NCBI GenBank assembly: GCA_003184365.1
Contig: NKYR01000002.1
Location: forward strand, 372,976 to 436,975
Length of the DNA stretch: 64,000 bases
Source of the DNA: Evernia prunastri
Taxonomy: Eukaryota > Ascomycota > Lecanoromycetes > Lecanorales > Parmeliaceae
Direction of reading: 5' to 3'
The position numbers were made by a program, and so were the translations under genes. The notes below the pieces were generated by a model, which made no database searches, was not told where the DNA came from, and saw only the letters and a program-made list of their open reading frames with translations. Shown one piece after another: positions 10,560 through 23,057 of this stretch (position 1 is the stretch's first letter; each line of letters starts with the position of its first letter).

Positions 10560-12102
10560 GTGCCCAGCATGTCTCTGCATCAACACAGGGGATCAGCCCT
10601 TCCATTTTCAAAAGCATAGCGTCGAGATACCCCCATGAAGCGGGCGTTTATAGCGGCATTGTACCATAGTCGGTTCGTCTTTTAGAAGTGCAAAATCTCT
10701 TCATTCAATCAAACTCAGTCAAGCATTTTCGCGATATCCCAAAAATCCACTCTGATTTTCGTCAAGAAGAGGATGTATCCCCGCAACCGCTACACGTTAC
10801 CATGCCCAACCACGTCTGACGCGAGGTCGGAAGCACCGGTTGTACATACATCTGTGCCGTGCTTGACTCTCCCCACCCGCCTTCTTTCCCCTCTACGAAC
10901 TCTTCAAACCCCCTCTCACGCCCACTCGATCCCCTTCTCCCCCTTCCGCTCCCCCCTCCCTCCCTAACGCTCAACATGAATCCAGAGACCCCACCTACCC
11001 CTCTCAGCGAGACCCTGTTTTTAACGCGCTCTATGCTCACCCATCCATCGTAGAAAACTTCCCTACTTAAGCCCTACTGATATACATCGACGGCAACAAC
11101 GGTGATGATAAGGATCCGGAAGCAGCCAGTGACTGACCAGCCGGTACGTAACATGACCAGTGCGACTCTTGCTTGGACTGGGAAAGCTAAATGCACGATG
11201 CGAGTCTGCTGACTACTCATGTCCAAAGCATTTTGCAGAACTAGTGTCCGCGCCGAACTTTGCGTTCGATGGGCAAAATGTATTACGGAGGCACAAAAAA
11301 GAGGGAAAAAAGTAAATCCAAAAGAGGGAAGCAAGCTGGCATGTGCTTAAGGCATTGGTGGAGTTGAAAGCTGGACTGGGAAAACGTTCAGACATTCATG
11401 CGGATCAAGGTTCCTGGCGAAGCGTAAGATGGGTGTGTCAGGGCAGCTAGACTGTGTTCAACTCGGTGACGATGTAGAAGTGGAACCTGCCATGTCGACG
11501 AGTGTGACCTTTAAAGAGAGGTGTGAGCGATCGAGGGTTCTTGCATTTCGAGCTCTGTGGCATAAGATAAGATGTTATCTAAGAACAGCTATCTCTATGA
11601 CCTATTTCCAGAAGCCAAAACTTCCAAACCATCAATGGCCGCTTTTGCCAGGAGGGACGTTCGTCGTGGGAAGCAATCCGAGCGTGACGCACATATTGGA
11701 AAGCATGCCGAAAGCTGCTTTTGAGTAGCGAATCTGCCTTACCGTCTGTAGTCCATTGGACCTGGTGAGCACGAGGATGGTAAAATGTTAGCGGCGACAA
11801 CGATACGAGTAGGTTTTGAGAATGAGAGACTGCTTTTTGCCGATCGTGTAAGTGTGCAGACTATCATGCATCATTCAAGTGAGCCATGGGAGAGCACGTT
11901 CGCCTTCAGTGTCCTAGGTTAATAGCCATCCTTCTCTTAAAACGCCAAAGCCTAGGCTTTCGCCCGATCGACGACCTCCTTTTCTGTGGAAAAGTGGCCT
12001 CCTCAATTGCTGGCATCCTAATGTCTCTGCTCGATTGGTATCGTCGCTCAAAACCTTCCTCCAAAGAGAGTGTTGTTCTCCCCCAGCAGCCCCCTTCCTC
12101 GC
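10560..12102. other. Intergenic region without a supported gene
   Basis: It contains the 3' region of the MOB3-like gene, then about 1.3 kb with only short open frames on both strands that lack domains or splice support. A CT-rich tract lies at about 10860-10970. Nothing else was recognised. Confidence 0.5.
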
Positions 12103-12825
12103 TCATTTCCGGCACGTTTCTCCCTCTTTATGTGTATGATAGGCACAGCCGGTCCTCCGATCTGGCTCTCGAATTTTGGACTTGGCGCAGAGTTGGAACA
12201 AAGCTTCATAGCAGTCAAGCACGAAGAGATGATTCCCGGCGTCCAATTGGCTCTTGAGCGCAGTTGTACGGGTCCAGGAAATCGTTGCTTGTTCATCCCA
12301 TTGGATGCCCTTGTAAATGAAGCTGTCGACGATGTAAGAACGAAGAGGTGACAGCGATTTCGTGCATTCGTAGATCTTCTTGATGAGCGCACGGGGGAAG
12401 TATCCATAGACACAGGTGGTTCGAGCTCTCATCCGGTCCATAAGCGCATTTTGCAATTCGTGCATGTCCCACTCGTACGCTCTGAGGTACAGATCGACGT
12501 ATAATGTTACCTCTTCCTTAGCGACACTCTCATCGGCGGTAGAGATTTCATTCACGGTTTTGCGGTAGAGCCAGCCAATCAGAAGCTCAAAGGCTTTGGG
12601 GTCCTCTTCGGAAAGAGAGATGGAAGGTGATAAGGCGGGGCAAAAAATCTTTTTGCGGAACCATTCATACCGGGTTAGAAGGGCTTTGTGGACCACATAA
12701 CGTTTGCGCTTCGGCCCAATATAGAGCTTGAGCGTGTCGCAGCTTTTCAATGTTTTAGTCGTGGTAGGAACGGGAAGCTCAGAGGGAGCGTACCTCAGAA
12801 TATCATCGCTCGAGGAGTCTGCCAT
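12103..12825 (-). CDS. BTB/POZ-domain protein
   Basis: A single-exon gene of 240 residues. The N-terminal half reads as a BTB/POZ fold: LKLYIGPKRKRYVVHKALLTRYEWFRKK, then PSISLSEEDPKAFELLIGWLYR, followed by a helical segment VDLYLRAYEWDMHELQNALMDRM. This is the usual form of the many small fungal BTB proteins; some act as dimeric adaptors for cullin-3 ubiquitin ligases, but most have no known role. The C-terminus carries C-x2-H-x-H...C residues of unclear meaning. The start at 12825 (MADSSSDD) is chosen because the preceding in-frame residues do not look structured. An in-frame ATG at 12909 would add 28 residues. Confidence 0.8.
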   Translation of the reverse strand: MADSSSDDILRYAPSELPVPTTTKTLKSCDTLKLYIGPKRKRYVVHKALLTRYEWFRKKIFCPALSPSISLSEEDPKAFELLIGWLYRKTVNEISTADESVAKEEVTLYVDLYLRAYEWDMHELQNALMDRMRARTTCVYGYFPRALIKKIYECTKSLSPLRSYIVDSFIYKGIQWDEQATISWTRTTALKSQLDAGNHLFVLDCYEALFQLCAKSKIREPDRRTGCAYHTHKEGETCRK

Positions 12826-13533
12826 TCGTTCAGCAATGTGGAGCTCTCGCACGTTGATTTCTGAGCTAAGACGGAGTTCAGGGAAGAATGAAATGAAGCC
12901 GGCGAACAACGAGAACGCTGGGTAGAGTGATAAGGTCCAGAAGCTGCGGCGAGGGACCTTGTTGCAGTTTCAACCGTCAGCACATTGAGTATTTGGTGAA
13001 CTGAGCTCACTAACACAAGATGTTTGGTTCCTGACTCCTTGGACGAGCTGATGTATGAAATGCTGGCCGAGGATCCCGAGGATAGGTAAGAGCCTTTGAT
13101 CCCACACAATCAGATTATAGAAGGCTGAAGTGAGATGAACCTCCTGTAAAGAAATCTTGGCAACATGACAGGACAATGAGCAATGTGAGGTGACAATGGC
13201 ACTTGTGTCACAAGAGGCAAGAGCTAAGACTTGGGTTGTAGGCCAAGGACGAGGGTCGGTCAGCAGAAACGGAGAGGATGAGGATGAGAAATCCAATCTG
13301 ATGAGGTCACGAGACGAGTTGTAAGTCAATGTCTGGATAGTGGTAGCAGAAGTGGATGAGAGCATGTCTATTGGCCAAGACGATCTGAGCCAAGCAGAAA
13401 ATTCGCAATATGCCAATCAGGCTTGTATATCAGTAGAAGAGACTTCAGGCTGACCGAGACCAACGCCTAAGGGCATCTGTGTTTGCGGAACGCGCATATG
13501 CAGTCATGATGGGGTTGGGAAGGATATCGTCCC
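12826..13533. other. Intergenic region
   Basis: This region lies between the GDI stop codon and the BTB start. One open frame of 148 codons lies on the minus strand (12970-13416) but has no domain, and its serine/leucine-rich composition looks random. It probably holds the GDI 3' UTR and the BTB promoter. Confidence 0.5.
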
Positions 13534-15301
13534 CTATTCCTGTCCAACAAGATTATCACCTTCCCGCAAGCCTTCTACGACCAGCTCCTCTTGCTCTGCT
13601 CGCCTGTAAATATCTCTCACATCGTCTGCCAGACAGTAAGCATGCATATACCCAAACGGTAATGGAGTTCCCATACCTGTGGTCGTCTCGAAATGGCTCG
13701 TGGCGTCGTAGCTCTTCGAAATAAATATGTTGTCGTTCCTTCCGCTCTCTAAAGGCTCGTAGAGCGGTATCGGTGCGCCCATAAACTTCTCCTCGATTTT
13801 TCCTAGCCGGTCAAACCCAGGTTGCAACTCAAGGTGATGGTTGCTTGAGCCCTCTGCGATGGTGGACACGATAGCGATGTAGTAGCCTTTAGGACAGACA
13901 TTGTGTGCTGAAGAGACAATGGCGATATAGATATCTACTAGCGTCAGCCAGGTACAGGGCGCATAAGATTGCTTGAACAGAGCGTACCATTTCTTCGACC
14001 GACTTGTGATTGTGGAATGATCAGTTGGGCGGAGTCGCTGTTGTCTGTGTTTGCTACCGGATGCGTGAGGATGCAGATAGCCTTCAGAAGATGTGCGACG
14101 ACCTGGACCTTTCCGGGAAAGTATGACGGGTCTGCGATGATTTTCTTGGTTTTCGTCGAGAACTTCATACCCTCGCTGTCCTCGCTCCTCTCTCGCATCG
14201 TCGCCTTGATACCAGAGACCTTTCCGCTCTCATACTCGATCTCATCGATGTTTGTATTGAGCATGTAAGTTCCACCGTAGATTGCTGATAGACGTGCGAA
14301 GCCTTGCGGCAGCTCGCCAAGACCGTAGAGAGGGTAAATGTAGGGAGACTTCCCATATCGGGCCATCGAGTTGGCGTAGAGCCGTATTCTAACGACCGTC
14401 TCTTTCGCAGCTCCTTTCTGGTTGATATATTCGTCAGTCTGGTACAGAGCCATTGAGTGGCCAATGAAATCGCGAGTGGTCGCTTCAAGACCAAACTTGT
14501 CGTAAACCTCCTTCATAGTACACCGATTCAGGTCGAGGCCTGTACATTTAGTCAACGACCAGTCCTGGTGTAACTTTGATAGCATTTCTTCCTACCTCCA
14601 TACGTCGACGGATCGTCCTCCTTGAAAGCCCCAACCCACTCGAGGAATTTTTTTGCCCTCCTCTTCTCGAAGAGACCCATCAATGGTGACCGTAACGCCT
14701 CGCCTGCATCTGACGGAACCTTCGCTACCGTCGCTCTTGGCCCACTTCCTTGCTGAACATAGCTCCCTGCGATCTGCTTGAACTCGAGGTATCTCGTAAC
14801 ATCCGTTGATACGAGGATGTTGGTCAACTCTCCATTTGACATGAGAAGCTTCGGTACCAAATCCACGTTCCAGTCGTTGACTCGGCCGTATTTCTTCCAT
14901 GGCTCCTCACCTTTTGTGTAATTGCCGTATCGTTTGAAAAGCTGTTCTGCCTCAGAAAGGTCAAATCTAATAATTCAATGTCGTACATACAGCTTCAATA
15001 TTCAAGGAGGCAGATTCACTAATTTGTGTCAGCAGTGGTCTTCGGAGAAATACAGAAGCCAACGAACCCGCCGTAATGGTCATTCCTGTCGATGTGTAAC
15101 ACTTTTTTCCCTTTTACACTCATAACACTGGAATCATGGTCAATGGTAGTTACGAGCTATACTTAAGGCCTCGGGCATACCCTGAGAGTACACATTCTGT
15201 CAAGCCTGATATTCTGTCAGTACACTGCGCCTGCTGTCAAAGTGGGGCCCTTGACCTGTTCCAAGCACAACCACGTCGTATTCGGGAGCAACCTCATCCA
15301 T
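13534..15301 (-). CDS. gdi1: Rab GDP-dissociation inhibitor
   Basis: Extracts GDP-bound, prenylated Rab GTPases from membranes and recycles them, so it is essential for vesicle traffic. Eight exons join exactly to 469 codons: 15301-15256, 15205-15181, 15127-15068, 15018-14991, 14941-14596, 14539-13988, 13934-13677 and 13625-13534. The N-terminal FAD-like fold begins YDVVVLGTGLTECVLSG, followed by LHIDRNDHYGG. The Rab-binding platform includes YLEFKQIAGSYVQQG and the mobile effector/SCR3 region around YGLGELPQGFARLSAIYGG. The small exons of 25-60 nt at the 5' end are normal for fungal GDI genes. The C-terminus TDDVRDIYRRAEQEE matches the family, and the length of 468 residues is typical. Junctions were chosen to keep frame and restore these motifs. 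Confidence 0.96.
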
Positions 15302-16728
15302 ATTGGCGATGAAATGTTTTTGAGTACAACAATTTAATCCAGTAGTCTATGAAATCTAAGTAGCGTGAGTAGCGTCGTAGCACCGACTACAAACTATGAC
15401 GCCTGCCAGAAAGCGGTGGGCGCGCGGAATACAAATATCGGAGTTTGGGAGCGCCAAGCCCGGATCTTGGCGGCCAATGACCCTCTCTCCGCAATCCACC
15501 TTACCCAAAGTACCAATAGGCTACGACCAAGAGTCATTGAGAGCTTGATGAAGATACATGTAAGTACCTAGCTAGCAATGGGAGTGGGACTGCTCTGGGC
15601 CTCTGACGCCTATCCCGGAGTTTGAATGAGATAACCAAATCAAACCAAACCAACCAAACCTTACCTACCGAGCTACCTTACCCCATAGGATCCGTCAAAC
15701 ATTCATGATACTGACACGATATTCCTCGCTTGTTGGTGGGTCTTTGGAATTGCAATGATTCTAATCCCCCATGGTATCGAGAGTACGTCTGTGGTTGTAG
15801 CCCAGCTATTTGTACCAGGCATGTCCCCATCTACCAGCCACGCAGCTTCCTACCCTCGAGTGAGTTTTGCTTCATGATGTCTCCGGCTGCAGATCGGTTA
15901 CCAGCAGACCCAAAACATCGTATCTTTTTAAAGGTCCTTCCTCGCGGACACTGGACCATGACTGTCGTCTTCATAATCGGATCTTTCTGAATCGAATTGC
16001 GCACTCGAACAACAATCGTCCTTTCCGTGGCTCGGGTTGTCCGTACTGATGCTGTTAAAGCCGGAAACGATGAACCTAGATTCTGTGGTCTCGGGTAACT
16101 TCGTACACGAACAAATGACGACCGAAAACGACTTGAAGGGGGCGGTCAAGGCAGCTTCAATCCACTTTCGTTCACAGACATTTCGCCAAAGGCAACGAAG
16201 GCGACTGTTCAGTTCTATCAATATGGTGAGAGCAGAGGAAATTATCAAGAGCAGAGGTAAATTGAATTCTAGATTTTGGGTCACTGAGGAAGTACCCATC
16301 TATCGAGCTCGGTGTTCTCGAAAGAATGCAAACGGATAGTAAACTCGAAGACACACTCTTTCGGAGCAGACTGCTTTTGATGTAACAAACATCAGTCTGG
16401 TGGAAGTGGCAGCTTGCACTTTGAGGCGTGTGTCGTCGCCGACTGAAGAGTCGCATATAGAAGAGCTCTCAATTTCTCCAAACCTCTATGCGTCAGGGAT
16501 AGAGGAAGAATGTGTCAGGTGCATATAGTACGCCTTGAAGTTACGATATGTACCGGGGAATCTTTTTAGAAGACTTGACAGGGAACAATTGCTCTCCTGC
16601 CTTTAATATCCCTAATCTCAGCTCTTCCAAATGCACAATAAAGATCACAGAGGGGATATGGATTAATTGAGAATAGCCATTGAAAAAAGAATCAAACCCC
16701 TAAGTACGATAATGTTTATGAACATCCA
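15302..16728. other. Intergenic region without a supported gene
   Basis: It holds the GDI upstream region and the 3' side of the ribosomal protein gene. An imperfect CCAAA/CCAAC repeat and an AGCTACCTTACC tract lie at about 15631-15690. Open frames between 15900 and 16460 occur on both strands with no recognisable protein features. Confidence 0.5.
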
Positions 16729-17661
16729 CTATGCTGCTCCAGCTGCAGCTCGAGGCTGTTCACCAACCTCATCATCCTGGGCTCAGTCAGCACGCATCCT
16801 TTGTAAGAATACTTTACCAACTACACACCTCCAAAGATCTAGGCTGGTATGCTGGAGCCTCTAGATCAGCGTTGAGATTGACTTCAGGGTCGTTCTCGGC
16901 GACCTTCCACGCCTCTTCCCATGCATACCAGCGTTCAGTAAGGGCGTGCTTTATCTTGGCTTGTGTTCGTCGAATCTGAAAAGAGTATTGAGATCAGTCT
17001 TGACGTAAAACATAATGTGGGATGTCACGTAGTTCAAAAGCGGCCTGCGTCGCTGGAGGCACCTACCGCGCTATCACGCTTTGCTGCACCACCACCGCCT
17101 TGGACGTGCATTCTTTGTCGCTCTTTGAGTTCTGTTGCAATTCTGTTCCGCTCCTTGCAACATATATACCATAGCGAGTGTAGATCCTCCCAAGACTTAT
17201 GCCGTAATTCCTCTACAGTCCAGGGGCGACCTGCACCAATTAGACGGCTAGGATGCACTTGAGGACCATAGCATACCTATCTTCTGATCCTCCGATTGTT
17301 GAGTCAACGCTTTCCGGTCTATATTGAAGAAACCCCAGAGCCCATGGTTCGGATCGACAAGGACCTTCGTTCTTTTCGTCGGATCCAGCACAGGTTGTGG
17401 GAGCGGCTGCTTCGACATGCCAGTTGGATACCTGAGGCCTGTCCTTCGTAGAGCCGATTCTCCTCTGTGGGGATTGCCATCACGTTTCTTATTCGCGCGC
17501 ACGGAGAGACTCGATGTTGTAGAGAATGAATGTCGTTGATGTGATGGTTGGGGGATCGAAGCAAGTAAGGGCGCAAGGAAGATAGGAGGGTGCATTTCTG
17601 GTGAGAGGCCTGAGAGCCGTGGTAAGGCTGGAAGTTGACACATCAAGGATCGACCTGACAT
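16729..17661 (-). CDS. MRPL4: Mitochondrial large-subunit ribosomal protein L4 (uL29m / MRPL47 family)
   Basis: A component of the 54S mitochondrial ribosomal subunit near the exit tunnel. Exons 17661-17277, 17230-17067, 16975-16829 and 16776-16729 join to 248 codons. The N-terminus (MSGRSLMCQLPALPRL... with RHSFSTTSSLSVR) looks like a mitochondrial import signal. The conserved core is ALRRTGLR, then LPQPVLDPTKR, DPNHGLWGFFN, the uL29 helix RPWTVEELRHKSWEDLHSLWYICCKERNRI, and ALTERWYAWEEAW. The final short exon (DDEVGEQ...) is supported by a GTGTGT donor, a GCTGAC branch site and a CCCAG acceptor; without it the protein would stop four residues later. The start at 17661 is the first ATG giving a plausible presequence; 17643 is an alternative. 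Confidence 0.92.
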
Positions 17662-17865
17662 CTTTTTATTCAACCGGTACGAAGCTGGCTTTGAACAAAT
17701 GGTAAGTAAAAGCTTGAAAAATACCAACACAAGTAGAAATTGGAAAGCCAATTGCTTTAATTTAGACGCGGCAAGCGCGCCCGGACAATCACTAATTGCA
17801 ACACAAGCTCACATTTTGGCAAGGCAGGAGCATTCCGGAAAGTGATAGCAGCATATTCCGCGGTC
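17662..17865. promoter_or_regulatory. Shared intergenic promoter of MRPL4 and NOT2
   Basis: A 204-bp gap lies between divergent start codons, so it should contain both promoters. No strong TATA box was seen. Confidence 0.5.
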
Positions 17866-20517
17866 ATGAATCGACAAGGTAAGACGCAATCTCTGTATTC
17901 ATTACATTTTTCCAGGCCACCGGAGCAGTACCTGCAACAGCATCAACCTAGCACGGAGCTTGGGCAGTGCTCTAGAAATGTCTGGACCTCGCGCAGACGA
18001 GGGAGACCCTTCGCCCGAAAAGAAGAATGGGAGCGCTAGAACCTCAAAAAAGTGGAAGAGGAGGAATCTTATTCCTTTCGAGGAATGGTCGGCGGAGCAG
18101 GAATCCCTCAAGTCAAGTCCTACTGGGGTCCAACAGCAGGCCCAAGACCTTGAACATGGAGCTGAGGCCGTACCTGAGTTTCCCAAAGAGACATTGATTC
18201 CCGAGGCTCCTGCAATTGTCGTGGACGTTCCTCCCAATCTGAGTCATGAAATGAAGGACGTATCCCCGAATACTTGGACAACCGCTCCCGAATTCCCCTC
18301 CCCTCCGGACGAGCAGAACGAGGATGCTCCTCCTCTGGAGCTACACTCACCTACGACAAGCGAACATATGGATCAGGATTATGACTTGGCTGGAGAAGAA
18401 CAACAGGCTGACGACTGCGAATCAGAGAACATGCGTCCAAATGCGCAGAATCTGCGATACGGGGGATACCCCGCTCAGCCAGCACCCCAGAATCGAAACA
18501 CCCCATTAGGATCGGGAAGACTACAGAACACTACAAAGCTAGGTGCGGCTGAATTCCCGTCGTGTTGCGTTGTACAATGGAATGCTGACGCCTTTTGAGC
18601 TTGTTAGGTAATGGCACGAATTGGGGCTTTGGAGCACCTGCAAATGGCGCACCAGGACTTCCCAGCGTTCAGCCGAGCCAGACAGGTGCCGGGACTTCAA
18701 GCTTCGCGCAGAGAGTCGGTGGTTCACAGCCCGCAGCACCTCTAGACTTGTCGTAAGTATATGAGTCTACTCGAACTCCTTGCTATGTACTGGAAGCTCC
18801 TGGTCACAGGATAGCGGAGACATTCTACTCCTGCTGACATAGCTATACCATCTTGACAGCGAGTTTCCCTCCCTATCTGGCACATCTCAACCTCAATACC
18901 AAAACACAAGCCAAGCTATCTGGGCGAATCAACGCGTAGCTCAGCAGACTCCTGTCCAGCGTCCCCAACAGTCACATGCAGTAGGTTCGCAAGCACAGCA
19001 ACAGCATCAGTCCACTCAGCAAAGTCAGGATCAGTCTCAGAGAGGCAATGATGACATATACTCTGCATCATCCAATTTACAAAACTCGCTAGATGATCAT
19101 CGCTACGGTGGTCAGAGTGGAATTGGTCAACTGCCATCATCTCGCCAGCCTCAGCCAACCAGTGTGGATGACTTTCCGCCCCTGGGTAGAAATGGTACCG
19201 ATGAAAGCGACAGCGACCGAAGAAACCTGATGCAAAACGCAGGTTTTGGCGGATTCTCAAACGCGAATACTTTTTCAATACCACAAGATCAAATGCAAAA
19301 TCGTCATGGCCTGCCAAGCGCCTCAAGCAGTCAAGCGAATAACACTCGATCTTCCTCAGTGGTGGAAAGACTTACGTCACCAAATGGAATAGGCTTTGGA
19401 GGTAAAGATAACGAGAGATTCCGACAGTCTACACACTCCCACTAATTAGTGATCAGCATCTTCTACTGGACGGTCCCCAATCGAACCGAACCGTCAAGGT
19501 CAAGCTGGAATGCAGGACCATGACAGGAACGTGAGGAATATCATCGTTGCTTTGAGCTGAATCTTGTCATCTGACTAACCAAACAGAACACATCTACGAC
19601 ACAGGGAAATACTCGCAACGAGCATACTATGAACGCGCTACTAACCAATTTCAATGATTCACAGTTCCCACCTCAGCAGCAGACAAGCCAGCCGCAGCAG
19701 CCGCAGCAGGGTCGGCAAGATTACGGGGCTAGGACAGGCGACTCATCACGACGATCGAACCATACGCCGGATCGAACACCGTCTTCGCAGATGAGTGCAA
19801 TCGACGAGTTTGGCCTGCCAGGGTTTCTGAGTACAATCAGCAATGATAATCCAGACGTCTCTTATCTTGCCAGGGGTCAGGACTTGACAACTCTTGGCCT
19901 CAACTTGAATTCTGCAGAGTATGTCATCACCACCAGCTGGATGTAGAATGGTGCAGAAGCTGATCAAGCCATACAGACCTCTCTATCCCACTTTCGCCGG
20001 ACCTTTCGCCGAGCCAGGCTCAAGACCGATGCAGCCAGACTTCCGGTTACCTGAATGTTACACCGTTGACAACATCCACTCTGTGAAGGACAAGGTACCG
20101 CATTTTTCTGACGAGACACTCTTTTGGATATTCTACACTCAAACTCGGGACATTATACAGGAGTTTGCTGCCATGGAACTGTACGTTTCACAAGCAGGCC
20201 CCAACCTCGAACTTTTCCCTCTTACTGACCCGATGGCCCAGAACGAATCGCAATTGGCGATTCCATACCGATCTCAAGATGTGGCTTACCAAAGACATCA
20301 CTCTACCCGAGCCAATACAAATGAGTCTAGAGAAGGAGCAAGGGAGCTATGTCTTCTTCAATCAGATGGCTTGGGAGAAGGTCAGGGTGCGTAACCGAAC
20401 CTCCTCGCTTCCCCCAATCCTTTGGTAGATGCTAACGATGGATGGGTGAAGGTATCGAACTTTGAGCTACAGTACAAGCAACTGGCACCGAGCATGTCGC
20501 GTCAGACGGGTCCATGA
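17866..20517 (+). CDS. NOT2: CCR4-NOT transcription/deadenylation complex subunit NOT2
   Basis: A scaffold subunit of CCR4-NOT, which shortens mRNA poly(A) tails and also acts in transcription. Nine exons join exactly to 716 codons: 17866-17878, 17916-18542, 18608-18752, 18860-19401, 19457-19530, 19587-19918, 19977-20180, 20242-20386 and 20452-20517. The tiny first exon encodes MNRQG. The N-terminal two thirds are disordered and rich in Q, S and P, with the conserved short motifs NWGFGAP, PLDLSEFPSLSG and DDFPPLGRN. The C-terminal NOT-box domain (about residues 560-715) has LTTLGLNLNSAEPLYPTF, RLPECYTVDN, DETLFWIFYTQ, RNWRFHTDLKMWLT and YVFFNQMAWEKV. The last exon is short and ends just after ELQYKQL. 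The model ends cleanly at TGA 20515-20517. All junctions follow GT-AG. Confidence 0.95.
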
Positions 20518-20841
20518 TCGTTTTCAGCGAAGGCGTTGGTTGGATGCAAGGACGCAGAGGACTAAACGGATCATCCACGATGTCGCAGGCCGTCACCGGC
20601 TGAGGCATGGAGCTTCAATGCTCTTATGGCTTTATCGATGCTCACTTCAGCTTATCATTAGAGGTGACATGATAGGTCCAAAAGAATTATTATTTTTTCA
20701 TCATGATGCACTAAGATGATACCCATCCTCTTCGTCACCTACACACACATCGCTTTTCTTTTCTTTCCACAGCCACTGACCATGCACAATTAACACACCA
20801 AACCCCCACATACGCAGCTCCAGCCTAGCCTAGCTTTCTTC
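20518..20841. other. Short intergenic region between convergent genes
   Basis: It holds the presumed 3' ends of NOT2 and the metallo-hydrolase gene. No gene was seen. Confidence 0.6.
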
Positions 20842-23057
20842 TTACCCCTCCTTCTTCACTCTGAACCGATAATCGTCCCCGCGGTCCAAATACACGACTT
20901 TGTCCCCCAGCCCGGCTTCCAGCATGGCTTTTTTGAAATCGGCGAGCGGGGAGAGGAAGACGTCGTAGTCGCTGTTTTCGCGCAGGTCAGTCAAGTCTGC
21001 TCTCGGCAAAAGTAGCCACTCTCTGCTTCCTGCAGAAAAGTAGAGGTGAAAAGTAGGGGGGTGAAATGTGTGAGGGAAAAGGGAATGGGAAAGGGAAAGG
21101 GTATGGGAAAGGAAAAGTAGAATCCCTTTTGGTGGATTTCGTGTGTTGGGGGATTTTGTGTTTGAAAAAGGCAGTGAATGGGTGGGTGAGTGGATGGGTA
21201 AGTACGTAGGGAAGAAAAGGCTTGGGGGTGTCGAGGGAAAAACGTGGAAGAGGCGGGGAAGGATAGGTGGCGGGGACGAGATGGATAGGTAGGTAGCTGC
21301 CCTGACAAAGAACAGGGTGCAGGTAGGAAGGGGGTTGAAAATGAAAGGCAAAAAGCAACAAACGAAACAAGCCGACAAAATGAGAAGAGAGAAGAGAGAG
21401 TTCCCCAAAACTCACTCATAATGCACCGGGATCGTCACATCCGGCCCGACGAGCCGGACGAGCTCGACCCCCTGCGCCGCGTCCATGGTGACCATGAGCA
21501 AGGGGGCGCTCGGCGACGGGATCGTGGTGCCGCCCAGGTGCACGAGCATAAGGTCGATGTCCGGGTAGCGCTTGGGGATCTCGGACAGCTCGGGCACGAG
21601 GAGGGTGTCGCCGGAGATGTAGATGCGGAAGCCCGGGTGGAAGGAGGAGGAGGAGGGGGAGGAAGAGGGGGAAGAGGTGAGGTGGCCGAGTTCGAGGAGC
21701 CAGCCGTTTGTGGGGGGGACCTGGGGGAAGTTGGTCAGGTTGGGGGTGTTTGTTTCGCTTGGTTTATTATTGCAGACGATGAAGAGAGAGGGAATTTGCA
21801 AGAAAGGGAAAAGAAGGGAAGAAGACTTACAGCGCCCAACAAATCATTCATCTTCCCCGCCACGCCCCCGGGTCCCGGCGGGACGTGTTTCCCCGGCATG
21901 CCCGTCACTTTAATCGCCGCTTTGGACTCGTTGCCCGCGATCTCGACGAGGCATTCGTCGAAGAAGTCGAGGTCGTGCACGGCGGTGAAGGCGTCCTTGT
22001 TGGAGGCGGACGCGAGGTGCGATTTGGCGTGCGGGGTTGTGATGATGGGGAGGTCTGTAGGGATTTTTGAAGAAAAGGGGAAAGGGTTAGTGGGTGGTGG
22101 GTTTTGAGATGAGGATGGACGGGTGAGTTGGGTGGAGTTGGTGAGTGGTGTGTCTGGAGGAAGGGAAGATCTTGTGGGGGGAAAGGGACTTACCGCGGCG
22201 GAGGGAAGCTTCGACGTGCTGGTCGAAATGGTCGCTGTTGTTAATCACCCGGCAATTTCAGCGCGTGTCTCATTGCTACAGAATAGATGTGTCTGTGACG
22301 GGACTGATGATGATGATGATGATGATGGAAAAGGGGAAGATAGAGAGTCGAAGAAGGGGGGAAAGGGAAGACGCACGCATGATAATGAGATAAACATATC
22401 AGATCAATCCTGGGCAAGTCATGGAGGTCGACGGCCGGGTTGGTGAGACGGGTCCCCGTGACCCCGGGTCCGAGGTGAACATGGTCTCCTGCATGGAGGA
22501 AATTCTATACAAAATTGTTCAGAATTCGTATCTCTCTTGCCTCAAAGGAAACCCACAACACCACCAAACCAAAGAGCTTTCCAGAGATGAGGGATAGGAC
22601 AGGATAGGAAGACAACAGGATAGGATAGGCATAGGGATAGTAACAGAAACAGAAACAGAAAATACCGGATCCGTCATCAACCTAACCCCCTCCCATTCCC
22701 TGCCTCAACCGTCAACAATACATCCACATCCACACGCCAACACCTCCTTCCACTTTTCCGCAACCAACATCTCTCCGTCCCCCCTCCGCCTCTCCCTCCC
22801 CTCTAACCCCCACCTCCCAAAAAAACCAAACCAAACCAAAAAGAAGAACAAAAAAGCCCAACCTACAAAATCGTAGTCGCAGTCCCCACGAACAGCAGCC
22901 TCGCATTCTCACCGCCCGCCGCCGCCCCGCCGCTCGGATGGATCTTGATCTCCTTTGCCTCGGGCAGGGAAGGCGGGGGTTCGGCTTCGGCTCCGGCGGG
23001 GAGACGATCTCGGGTCGGGGCTTGGGCGCGGGCGGGGTCGAGGGTGAGGTGTTTCAT
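20842..23057 (-). CDS. Metallo-beta-lactamase-fold hydrolase (UPF0173 / NAPE-PLD-like)
   Basis: Seven exons join exactly to 351 codons: 23057-22867, 22699-22666, 22504-22377, 22234-22194, 22054-21831, 21720-21416 and 20971-20842. After TATTILEWEGVRLMTDP comes the metal-binding HYHADH motif (HxHxDH), assembled across the exon 3/4 junction. A later loop has GMPGKHVPPG, then ISGDTLLVPEL with the metal-bridging aspartate, DLMLVHLGG, and the terminal histidine in IPVHYDDYDVFLSPL. The order matches the UPF0173/NAPE-PLD-like group of metal-dependent hydrolases. The substrate is not predictable and may be a lipid or lactone. There is no signal peptide. Exons are GC-rich, while the last intron (444 nt) is long and purine-rich on the plus strand. 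A 34-nt exon 2 was inferred from frame. Confidence 0.9.

Noticed and set aside
12970..13416. 148-codon frame on the minus strand
   Set aside because: Serine/leucine-rich with no domain. It lies in the GDI 3' flank and has no start context.
20900..21420. Long minus-strand frames of 140-190 codons in the metallo-hydrolase region
   Set aside because: They are read-throughs of the 444-nt intron; the intron boundary with HYDDYDVFLSP explains the coding part.
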